Below are positions 1-6,069 of a DNA stretch of 7,215 nt, piece after piece. Position 1 is the first letter of the stretch; each line of letters starts with the position of its first letter. A program made the position numbers and the translations under genes. The notes beneath the pieces were generated by a model that saw only the letters and a list, made by a program, of their open reading frames with translations, was not told the origin of the DNA and did no database searches. This stretch comes from an uncultured bacterium (GTDB taxonomy: Bacteria > Bacillota > Clostridia > Oscillospirales > Oscillospiraceae): positions 1 to 7,215 of the forward strand of contig CASEKM010000102.1 in NCBI GenBank assembly GCA_949288405.1, in the 5' to 3' direction.

Positions 1-1
1 G

Positions 2-430
2 GTGGCGGTGCCCGCCGGAGCGGGGGAGCGGGCCATGCCCGACCGGCGCTTCCTGGCGGCGGTCCAGGCCCAGCTGGACCGGGCGCGGCCCATCGGCACC
101 CGGGTGAAGGTGATCCCCCCGGTGTATGTGGAGCTGTCCATCCGGGTGTCCCTGCGGGGACTGGAGGAGGGGGGCGAGCAGGCCCTGGCGGCGGATCTGA
201 GGGGATTCCTGGCCGCCTCGGGCATTGGCGGCACCCTCCGGGCGGGGGATGTGTACGCCCGCGTACAGGCCGCCCCCGGCGTGCTTCAGGTGCGGGAGGT
301 GGACCTGCGGACCGCGGCCCCCGGCTGTTATCAGAACGGGGAGGGGGACATCCGCCTGCCCCGTCAGGCCATCCCCTTGCTGAAGGAGCTGAAGGTGGAG
401 CGCCTCCCGGTGGAGCGCATCGGCCACTGA
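2..430 (+). CDS. Baseplate J/gp6-like wedge protein, C-terminal part (5' truncated)
   Basis: The reading frame is open from the left edge, so this is the last ~142 residues of a longer protein and the true start lies outside the window. The segment around residues 25-50 (ARPIGTRVKVIPPVYVELSI) is typical of the C-terminal region of baseplate J-like proteins (phage P2 gpJ, T4 gp6, Afp11): a 'rp.gt.v.v..P.yv.v.v' strand. It is followed by a helical stretch, a 'G..R.GDVYARVQAAPGVLQVREVDL' type segment, and a short tail. These proteins form the wedges of the contractile-tail baseplate around the central hub. The next gene, a tail protein I-like protein, is the usual neighbour of J in P2-like tails and CIS loci, which supports the call. 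The internal GTG and ATG codons near the edge are not regarded as real starts. The family call is fairly firm; the choice between phage tail and CIS rests on the downstream genes. Confidence 0.8.
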   Translation: MAVPAGAGERAMPDRRFLAAVQAQLDRARPIGTRVKVIPPVYVELSIRVSLRGLEEGGEQALAADLRGFLAASGIGGTLRAGDVYARVQAAPGVLQVREVDLRTAAPGCYQNGEGDIRLPRQAIPLLKELKVERLPVERIGH

Positions 431-442
431 GATCTTGAGATA

Positions 443-449
443 GAAGGAG
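443..449 (+). promoter_or_regulatory. Ribosome binding site for the tail protein I-like gene
   Basis: GAAGGAG lies in the 31-base gap after the baseplate J stop, 12 bases before the ATG at 462. The spacing is on the long side, but it is the best Shine-Dalgarno match in the gap. A second purine run (GAAGGCGG) lies too close to the ATG to serve well. Confidence 0.55.
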
Positions 450-461
450 CGTGAAGGCGGC

Positions 462-1577
462 ATGGAGCCAATACAGGCACAGATGGTGTTCTGCTGCGCC
501 GAGCAGTGGATGAGCGGGCGGTTTTACCAGGTAGAGCCCTGGGGAGACGGCCTGCGCCTGGACAGCGCCCGGGCCGCCACAGGGGTGTACTGCATGGCGG
601 CGGTGGACAGCGGAGAGAACGGCTTCTCCTGGGGCCGGGCGGCGGTGGAGGCCGACCTGCCGCCGGACACCGCCCTGCGTGTGTACGCCTACGCCTCGGA
701 CCACCGGGGATGGGGGTCGTGGAGCGACCTGGACCAGGGGATCCGCAGTCTGGAGGGGGACCCCATGCCGGTCCTGCGGGAGGTATTCGGCCCGCCGGTC
801 TCGGAGAGCGGGGACTGCCTGCTGGAAAAGACGGGGCGGTATCTGTGGGTGATGCTGGAGCTCACCGCCACCGGGGCGGGCGCTCCGGTGGTCCGGGCCC
901 TGCGCCTCTGGATGCGGGGGGACCACATGGTGGACTATCTGCCCGCCATCTACCAGGAGGACGGCTTCACCCGCCGGTTCCTCTCCATCTTTGACAGCCT
1001 CTACACCGACATGGACCGGGCCATCGACGCCCTGCCCGGGGAGATCGATTTCGACCACGCCCGGGGGGACCTGCTGCGCTATCTGGCCCAGTGGGTGTGC
1101 GTGGAGGCGGGAGAGGGGGAGGCGCTGCTGCGGGAGCGCATCCGCACCGCCCTGTCCGACTATGAGGACCTGTACACCGTGGAGGGGGTGCGGCGCAGCG
1201 TGCGCCGGCTCACCGGCCGGGACCCCATTCTCATCGAGCACTTTCAGGTGTCTCCCAACCGCCCGGACTGCAAGGACCCGGAGCTCTACCGCCAGCTGTA
1301 CGGGGAGGACCCCTACCGCTTCTTTGTCCTGCTGCCGGAGGACGCCTTCTCCAGCCAGCGGGAGCGCCAGCAGTTCCAGCGGGACATGGAGGAGGTCATT
1401 CCCGCGGGGATGACCATGCAGATGATCCAGCTCAAGCCCTGCGTCCAGCTGGACTGGCACACCTATCTGGGCATCAACTCCCAGGTGGGGGGCTATGTGC
1501 CGGCGGCCATCGACGAGCAGGTGACCATTCATTACGATACCACGATCGGAGGAGCCAACCATGAATCATGTCAATGA
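462..1577 (+). CDS. Tail protein I-like baseplate protein (TIGR02242-type domain)
   Basis: A 371-residue protein with two parts. Residues ~1-150 look like a beta-rich domain: strands, a 'LPPDTALRVYAYASD' segment and a 'GRYLWVMLELTATG' segment are seen in the N-terminal parts of CIS and tail-I-like proteins. From residue ~157 comes DYLPAIYQEDGFTRRFLSIF, the hallmark of the TIGR02242 phage tail protein domain. It is followed by a helical region with 'LLRYLAQWV' and by 'YEDLYTVEGVRRSVRRLTGR' near residues 230-250. In P2-like tails, protein I works with J at the baseplate periphery, and Afp12-type proteins fill a similar place in CIS. The start at 462 follows an upstream GAAGGAG. The 3' end overlaps the next gene by 17 bases, suggesting coupled translation. 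The extra N-terminal domain makes it longer than a minimal phage gpI. The fold family is well supported; the exact structural position is inferred. Confidence 0.8.
   Translation: MEPIQAQMVFCCAEQWMSGRFYQVEPWGDGLRLDSARAATGVYCMAAVDSGENGFSWGRAAVEADLPPDTALRVYAYASDHRGWGSWSDLDQGIRSLEGDPMPVLREVFGPPVSESGDCLLEKTGRYLWVMLELTATGAGAPVVRALRLWMRGDHMVDYLPAIYQEDGFTRRFLSIFDSLYTDMDRAIDALPGEIDFDHARGDLLRYLAQWVCVEAGEGEALLRERIRTALSDYEDLYTVEGVRRSVRRLTGRDPILIEHFQVSPNRPDCKDPELYRQLYGEDPYRFFVLLPEDAFSSQRERQQFQRDMEEVIPAGMTMQMIQLKPCVQLDWHTYLGINSQVGGYVPAAIDEQVTIHYDTTIGGANHESCQ
1548..1554 (+). promoter_or_regulatory. Strong ribosome binding site inside the end of the upstream gene
   Basis: GGAGGAG sits 6 bases before the ATG at 1561, inside the last codons of the tail protein I-like gene, whose TGA is at 1575-1577. 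The site fixes the start of the 592-residue protein and shows that ribosomes begin it before the upstream gene ends. Confidence 0.8.
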
Positions 1578-3339
1578 TTTCCCCTTTGAACGCAACCGGT
1601 ACTTTTACGGCAAGCTGCTGACCGTCCGGGACTTTGAGGTGGAACAGCGCTACCACTGCTCCAAGCGGGCCCTGCTCAACCGCCTGCTCCACGGCTCCGG
1701 CGTGGTGTGCGGCCTGGGTGTGACGGCCAGCGACGAGTCCACCCTGATGATCGAGAGCGGCGTGGCTCTGGACTACCAGGGCCGGGAGATCGTCCTGCCG
1801 GAGACCCTGTTCCGCAAGCTCCAGATGCTGGAGGGCCAGGAGACCCTGGCCGGGCGGAAGGACGCCTACCTGTGCCTGAGCTACGCCGAGGAGGACGTGG
1901 AGCCGGTGAACGCCACCGGCACGCAGGCGGGCGCCCAGCGCCAGTTCGACCTGACCCGGGAGGGATACCGCCTCTTCCTCACCACCCAGCCCCCCGCCTA
2001 TCAGGAGCTGCTGGAGGCCGCCGGGGCGGAGAACGTGTCGGTCCTCTACCAGAGCGACGACCTGATCCTGGTGCTGTCCGTCCCCGGGAACCTGTGCGCC
2101 GGGGAGGAGTTCCAGGTGCGGGTGCTGGTGGTGAAAAACGAGCAGACCCCGCCGGTGCAGTTCTCTCTGGAGGGGGAGAACACCTTCGTGGAGAGCGACA
2201 ATGGCCGGGTGCGCCTGGCCTACCGGGAGAGCCGGGAGGAGCGCCGGTGCGTCTATACGGTGGACTTCCCCCTGCGGGCCCGGGCCATGAGCGACGTGGA
2301 CAGCCAGCTGTTCCCCGCCGGCTGTGAGCTCAACGTGGAGCTGGGCAGCCACCACTACAAGAACTATCTGACGGTGGAGGCCCCCGTCCACCTGTGCCGG
2401 GACCAGGAGGTCAGCCGCCTGCGCCGCCGGCAGACCGACGACCTGGAGCGCCATCTGCGGGGGCGGGACCTGCCCCTGTACCTGGCCAAGCTGGAGCTGA
2501 TCCACTCCGCCGGCGGGGTGTTTGTGGGGGCGGTGACCAACCTGCCCTTCCAGCAGACCGCCGCAGGCGAGGGGGAGAACCGCCAGGGCGGGGCCGGCGA
2601 CCTGACAGTGACCACCTCGGTGCGCAGCCTGGAGTACTGGCAGAAGCCCGACGTGAAGGCGGTGTATCAGCCCTCCGCCGGGTCCCTCCACCTGGACTTC
2701 GGCATCCCCTCCCCGGAGCAGTACGACTACGCGGTGGCCCACGGCACCGTGGACCTGACCATGCCCGGGGGCATCCGGGTGAACAGCCGGGTGTTCTCCA
2801 AGGAGATCGCCCACGGCCTGGGGGCCGGGGCGGTGGACGTGCGCCTGAGCGTGGAGTTTGAGGCCGGCGAGGAGGGGGAGACCGCCCTCCTGTGCGGCAA
2901 CAGCGAGGTGTTCAAGTCCAAGAGCGTGGACGTGGCGCCCCCCTGGGTGGAGGCGGCGGCGGTGGTGTACCCGGAGCGGGGCACCATGCGCATCGGCCTG
3001 TGGCTCCACGACACGGTGAAGGGCAATCTGGTGCGGGTCCACTACTTCGCCCAGAAGCCGGAGCGGGACACCAGCCGCATCCTGTCCCAGCGGAAGGTGA
3101 GCCTGTCTGTGACGCCGGAGTTCTCCCGGCTGAGCTGCCGGGGCAAGCTGCAGTTCCAGGCGGATGTGGTGGGCTCTGAGGACAAGAGCGTCACCTGGAG
3201 CGTGAAGGAGGAGAACGGCGGGGCCATCGACCGCAACGGCCTCTACCAGGCCCCCGAGCTGCCCGGCACCTATGAGATCACGGCGGTGTCCGGCGCGGAC
3301 GAGACGGTGAGCGCCAGCGCCTTTGTGATCGTGGAATAA
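1561..3339 (+). CDS. CIS-associated baseplate/fibre-like protein with C-terminal bacterial Ig-like domain
   Basis: A 592-residue protein that I cannot name. The N-terminal module (residues ~5-80) has a striking pattern: FERNRYFYGKLLTVRDFEVE, then a helix rich in Arg/Tyr/Leu, then LLHGSGVVCGLGV and 'GVALDYQGREIVLPE'. I recall modules of this kind beside tail-like genes in other bacteria, but know of no established function. The middle has a basic helix with RLRRRQTDDLERHL (near 286), 'LPLYLAKLEL' (304-313) and a beta-rich part with 'SKEIAHGLGAGAVDV' (~413-427). Residues ~512-592 form a classic bacterial Ig-like domain: a 'VTPEFSRLSCRGKLQFQADV' strand pair, 'VTWSVKEENGGAIDRNGLYQAP' and a closing 'TYEITAVSG' strand. 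There is no signal peptide, which fits assembly in the cytoplasm as part of a particle. A strong Shine-Dalgarno and the 17-base overlap tie it to the baseplate genes. A role as a baseplate decoration, adaptor or short fibre is inferred from position and the Ig-like end. Confidence 0.65.
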   Translation: MNHVNDFPFERNRYFYGKLLTVRDFEVEQRYHCSKRALLNRLLHGSGVVCGLGVTASDESTLMIESGVALDYQGREIVLPETLFRKLQMLEGQETLAGRKDAYLCLSYAEEDVEPVNATGTQAGAQRQFDLTREGYRLFLTTQPPAYQELLEAAGAENVSVLYQSDDLILVLSVPGNLCAGEEFQVRVLVVKNEQTPPVQFSLEGENTFVESDNGRVRLAYRESREERRCVYTVDFPLRARAMSDVDSQLFPAGCELNVELGSHHYKNYLTVEAPVHLCRDQEVSRLRRRQTDDLERHLRGRDLPLYLAKLELIHSAGGVFVGAVTNLPFQQTAAGEGENRQGGAGDLTVTTSVRSLEYWQKPDVKAVYQPSAGSLHLDFGIPSPEQYDYAVAHGTVDLTMPGGIRVNSRVFSKEIAHGLGAGAVDVRLSVEFEAGEEGETALLCGNSEVFKSKSVDVAPPWVEAAAVVYPERGTMRIGLWLHDTVKGNLVRVHYFAQKPERDTSRILSQRKVSLSVTPEFSRLSCRGKLQFQADVVGSEDKSVTWSVKEENGGAIDRNGLYQAPELPGTYEITAVSGADETVSASAFVIVE

Positions 3340-3391
3340 GAAGACACCCCAGTAAACAAGCCGGGCGGGTCCGGCGGAGAGGAGCGGCCCC
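3340..3391 (+). promoter_or_regulatory. 52-base gap with ribosome binding site (GGAGAGGAG, 3376-3384)
   Basis: This is the gap between the 592-residue protein and the kinase-like gene. GGAGAGGAG ends 7 bases before the ATG at 3392 and sets that start. GC-rich arms on either side of it (GGG at 3367-3369 plus CCG at 3371-3373, against CGG at 3385-3387 plus CCC at 3388-3390) could pair and put the Shine-Dalgarno in an 11-base loop. No promoter boxes or terminator T-run are visible, so read-through from the upstream genes is likely. Confidence 0.5.
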
Positions 3392-4123
3392 ATGGATACG
3401 CTGTTGATACGGGAGCGATATAAAGTAGTCCAGGTGCTGGAGACCCGGGAGAACTATGCCTTTGCGGAGGCGGTGGATATTCTGGACCGGGAGAAGAGCT
3501 CCTATCTGCTGAACATCTATGAGGGCCCCCTCCTGCGGACCTATCTGCCCTGCTTTGACCAGCTGGACGCCTGCCCGGACTTCCAGGGCGTCTTTCTGGA
3601 GGGGGAGAGCCTGGTGGCGGTGTTCCGGTACCGGGCCGGGACCCCCATCGACCAGGTGTTTTACCGGGGGGACCGCCACGACTGGCGCAGCCGGCTGGAG
3701 TACGCCCAGCAGCTGCTCCACCAGGTGCTGAACATGGCGGACCTCCCGGCCCAGGTGAGCTGCGCGGCGCTGCTGTCGGAGAACGTGCTGGTCAACGAGA
3801 ACAGCCGGGACATCTCCCTGCGGTTCCAGGTGCCCCCCATGGAGGAGATGAACGGGCGGGAGCTGGTCTATCTGGCCTGCGACCAGCTCTATAAGATCCT
3901 GCTGCCCCGCTTCTCCACGCCCAGGGCGCAGCTGGAGCTGCTGGACCAGCTGGAGGACGGGGCGTGCGCCACGCCGGTCCAGCTCTACTCCCTGTGGCGG
4001 GAGCGGCAGCCGGTGATCCAGGAGGCCTATGAGAAGCTGGAAAAGCGCAATTTCTTCCGCCGCTGGTGCTCCCTGCTCTGGGGACATTTCCGGCACTGGG
4101 CCGCTCGGCGGAAGCGGAGGTGA
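3392..4123 (+). CDS. Degenerate protein-kinase-like protein with basic aromatic C-terminal tail
   Basis: A 243-residue protein of no family I can name with certainty. Its layout resembles a shrunken Ser/Thr kinase. 'IRERYKVVQVLETRENYAFAEAVD' (6-29) reads like an N-lobe beta1-beta2 entry, and 'SSYLLNIYE' (36-44) sits where the ATP-binding lysine strand would be, with Asn in place of Lys. 'YAQQLLHQVLNMA' resembles the helix before the catalytic loop. 'LLSENVLVNENSRDISLRF' (127-145) resembles the catalytic-loop Asn and the strand before DFG, but has no HRD aspartate and has Arg-Phe where Asp-Phe-Gly is expected. If this reading is right, it is a pseudokinase without phosphotransfer activity. The last ~26 residues (KRNFFRRWCSLLWGHFRHWA and then RRKRR) are rich in Trp, Phe and Arg and could form an amphipathic helix that binds membrane or a partner. 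It stands between structural CIS genes and a membrane receptor, so an adaptor role is plausible but inferred. Confidence 0.5.
   Translation: MDTLLIRERYKVVQVLETRENYAFAEAVDILDREKSSYLLNIYEGPLLRTYLPCFDQLDACPDFQGVFLEGESLVAVFRYRAGTPIDQVFYRGDRHDWRSRLEYAQQLLHQVLNMADLPAQVSCAALLSENVLVNENSRDISLRFQVPPMEEMNGRELVYLACDQLYKILLPRFSTPRAQLELLDQLEDGACATPVQLYSLWRERQPVIQEAYEKLEKRNFFRRWCSLLWGHFRHWAARRKRR
4116..4120 (+). promoter_or_regulatory. Ribosome binding site deciding the GTG start of the receptor gene
   Basis: GGAGG overlaps the last codons of the kinase-like gene and lies 8 bases before the GTG at 4129. This favours 4129 over the more upstream in-frame GTG at 4066, which has no clear Shine-Dalgarno. A GTG at 4120 that overlaps the upstream stop (GTGA) is the main alternative and would add only three residues. 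Confidence 0.6.
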
Positions 4124-4128
4124 GGAAG

Positions 4129-6069
4129 GTGGACAGACTGAAAAAAATAGGGATTTTTGTGGCGCTTCTGGCCGTTTTGGGCGGAGGCGCGGTTCTGCTG
4201 TTCTGGGACCTGGGAGCGGAGTGCCTGTCCATCCTGCGGACGGGAGCAGGTTCGGGCCACTATGCGCTCGCCGCCTCCGACGCGGAAGGGAGAGTCTACG
4301 CCCTTGGCCGGACGGAGGACGGCTATCAGCTGGTGATCGGGGACCAGTACGGCCAGCGGACCGAGCGCTGGGCGCTGCGTGAGGAGACCATCCCTCTGGA
4401 CAGCACCCCGGCCCTCCTCTACCCTGCCTCCGGCGGCGCGGTCTATCTGGGGATATACAATACCCAGGAGGAGACCACTTTGCAGGTCTACCGCCTGACC
4501 GGACAGGGACGGGAGGCGGAGCTGCTGCTCAGTGAGCCGTGTCCCGGGGAAAACCTTCAGGATCAAATGGCGGAGACCCGGCTGTCCGATTTTTCCGAGG
4601 TGGACGGGGTGGTGAACTTTGCGCTGCTCCAGGGATATTCCGCTCGTTTTTACCAGCGGACCGGCGCCGCCGGAGGGCTGGAGGAGCTGGACACAGTGGC
4701 CCGGGGAGACCTGCGGGCTGCTATGGCCCTGTCCGACGGCACGCTGGTGCTGGCAGCGGGAAATGAGCTGATCCGCACCGACCGGGCGGAGAGCACCCTG
4801 CTCGCCGATGGGGAGATCGTGCTCCAGCTGGCACAGGCCAGCAATGGGGTTTACTATGTGGACGCAGCGAATCTGCGGGTCTATTTTGCCGATTTTGCCG
4901 ACTGGCAGCCCTATGCCTTCCTGAGTCTGGAAAAAGAGAGCTATGACATGGACGACTGTACCGACCTGTGGGTGACCCGGGACGGAGATGCACTGCTGCT
5001 GATGAACGGCCGGCAGCTCCTGCTGGACCGGGGCAGCACCGTGTCTGACCTCACCGGCATGCTCTACCGCAGTCCGGCCCAGTGCGTACTGATTTTGGCC
5101 GGGCTGGCTCTGGCGGTACTGATTCTGACCACTCTGCTGTGGTTCCTGGTGTGCGAGCAGAGACGGCTCCGCCTCCCCCTGCTGGTGCGGTGGGGCGTAT
5201 TGGTCGCGGCGGTGGCCGCTCTGGGAACGGGGGTGCTGGTGCGGGGGATGGTGCATCCGGTGAGCGCGGAACACGCCCAGCGGGAGGCGTACAGCGCCCT
5301 GGGAAGCAGCACGGCGCAGCTCCTCCAGACGATCCAGATCAACGACCCGGACGTGCCCCAGCGGCTGGGGGACAGCCTGGCTCAGGGTGGGGGCGGCCTG
5401 TTTTATGACACGGCCGTATCGGTGTACCAGCAGGATGAAAACGGCGTATGGCGCCTGGTCCGGGACAATACTGCGCTGGAGAAGGGAGTCCGGGCGGAGC
5501 TGAGCGCCGGCTTTGACCTGGAGCACGCCGTGACCGCCCAGGACGCCGGCACCCACTTCTGGACCAGCGGCCAGGGAAGCGGGACCCACTACTATCTCTA
5601 TAAGAGTCAGAACGGGGTGCTTCTGGCGGTGGACGCGGCCGGCGGGCCGCTGGCGGCCGCCGGTGCGGCGAGCTGTCAGTGGATGACCAACGGCCTGATT
5701 GCCCTGGCGGTGCTGCTGACTGCACTGACGCTGGCGATTTTGTGCTGGATCAGCATTGGGCTGCGCAGCGCGCTGAATGGGATGGAGCGCCTGGCGGCGG
5801 GAGAGCGGGGGGTCCATGTGGCCCTGGGCGGCGGCGACGAGCTGGCCAGCCTGGCCGACGACGTGAACGCCCTGTCCGACGCCCTTCAGGATGTGGACCG
5901 GCAGCAGAACGAGCTGGCCCAGTCCTACCGCCGGTTCGTGCCGGAGCGGGTGCTCTCCCTGTCTGGAGGTGGACAAACAGACTTTTGTCTCCCGGGATCT
6001 GGCGGCCATGATGCTCCGGTTCCAATTCCCCGACCAGGTGTACGAGAAGAGCGGCCGGGAGCTGTTTGA
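4129..6069 (+). CDS. Four-TM sensory receptor with two ectodomains and HAMP; frame lost at ~5962 before the cyclase-like domain
   Basis: This is the front part of a receptor whose natural continuation is the frame ending at 6727; together they would give about 865 residues. Residues numbered from the GTG at 4129: short basic N-terminus (VDRLKK), TM1 7-26, a beta-rich ectodomain (27-318) with repeated 'GRVYALGR', 'GGAVYLGIYN' and 'NGVYYVDAANLRVYF' strands resembling a propeller, TM2 319-341, a basic cytoplasmic turn (CEQRRLRLP), TM3 351-371, a second ectodomain (~375-517) of Cache-like style, TM4 522-545, and a HAMP-like linker (~541-598). The conserved entry to class III cyclase domains, 'YRRFVPERVLSL', ends at 611. 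Beyond 5962 this frame reads an unrelated 35-residue tail to the TGA at 6067-6069. Positive residues on the cytoplasmic sides agree with the topology. It would sit in the cytoplasmic membrane and sense external ligands or stress. Codon choice looks less strictly G/C-ending than in the CIS genes upstream. Confidence 0.7.
   Translation: MDRLKKIGIFVALLAVLGGGAVLLFWDLGAECLSILRTGAGSGHYALAASDAEGRVYALGRTEDGYQLVIGDQYGQRTERWALREETIPLDSTPALLYPASGGAVYLGIYNTQEETTLQVYRLTGQGREAELLLSEPCPGENLQDQMAETRLSDFSEVDGVVNFALLQGYSARFYQRTGAAGGLEELDTVARGDLRAAMALSDGTLVLAAGNELIRTDRAESTLLADGEIVLQLAQASNGVYYVDAANLRVYFADFADWQPYAFLSLEKESYDMDDCTDLWVTRDGDALLLMNGRQLLLDRGSTVSDLTGMLYRSPAQCVLILAGLALAVLILTTLLWFLVCEQRRLRLPLLVRWGVLVAAVAALGTGVLVRGMVHPVSAEHAQREAYSALGSSTAQLLQTIQINDPDVPQRLGDSLAQGGGGLFYDTAVSVYQQDENGVWRLVRDNTALEKGVRAELSAGFDLEHAVTAQDAGTHFWTSGQGSGTHYYLYKSQNGVLLAVDAAGGPLAAAGAASCQWMTNGLIALAVLLTALTLAILCWISIGLRSALNGMERLAAGERGVHVALGGGDELASLADDVNALSDALQDVDRQQNELAQSYRRFVPERVLSLSGGGQTDFCLPGSGGHDAPVPIPRPGVREERPGAV
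5959..5966 (+). other. Frameshift point: one extra base (likely T5962)
   Basis: The frame carrying '...RFVPERVLSL' ends its homology at the CTG 5959-5961, and the cyclase-like frame picks up with CTG GAG GTG GAC at 5963. Removing T5962 joins them as 'RVLSLLEVDKQTF', which matches the usual 'RFVP..LL.LL' entry into class III cyclase domains. No stop codon, homopolymer slippery run, or upstream Shine-Dalgarno-like stimulator of a known programmed site is seen. A single-base insertion or a sequence error is the simplest reading. Confidence 0.75.

Noticed and set aside
3360..3375. GCCGG...CCGGC inverted repeat as an intrinsic terminator
   Set aside because: The stem is only 5 pairs and is followed by a purine-rich ribosome site rather than a T-run.
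1474..3393. Very long open frame on the - strand (639 codons) opposite the Ig-domain gene
   Set aside because: It is a by-product of high GC and G/C-ending codons on the + strand; its translation is a His/Leu/Val/Gln-rich low-complexity shadow with no family features.
4066..4128. Upstream GTG at 4066 as the receptor start
   Set aside because: It would overlap the previous gene by 58 bases and lacks a Shine-Dalgarno, while GGAGG at 4116-4120 is well placed for the GTG at 4129 and the N-terminus then fits a membrane anchor.
5891..5962. Separate cyclase gene starting at the ATG at 5891
   Set aside because: Residues encoded before 5963 in that frame show no homology, while the other frame carries the HAMP linker and RFVPERV there; no good ribosome site precedes the ATG.
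5959..5975. Programmed ribosomal frameshift
   Set aside because: There is no stop codon or rare codon at the shift point, no slippery heptamer, and the GGAGGTGG purine run lies after rather than before the shift; an indel explains the break more simply.
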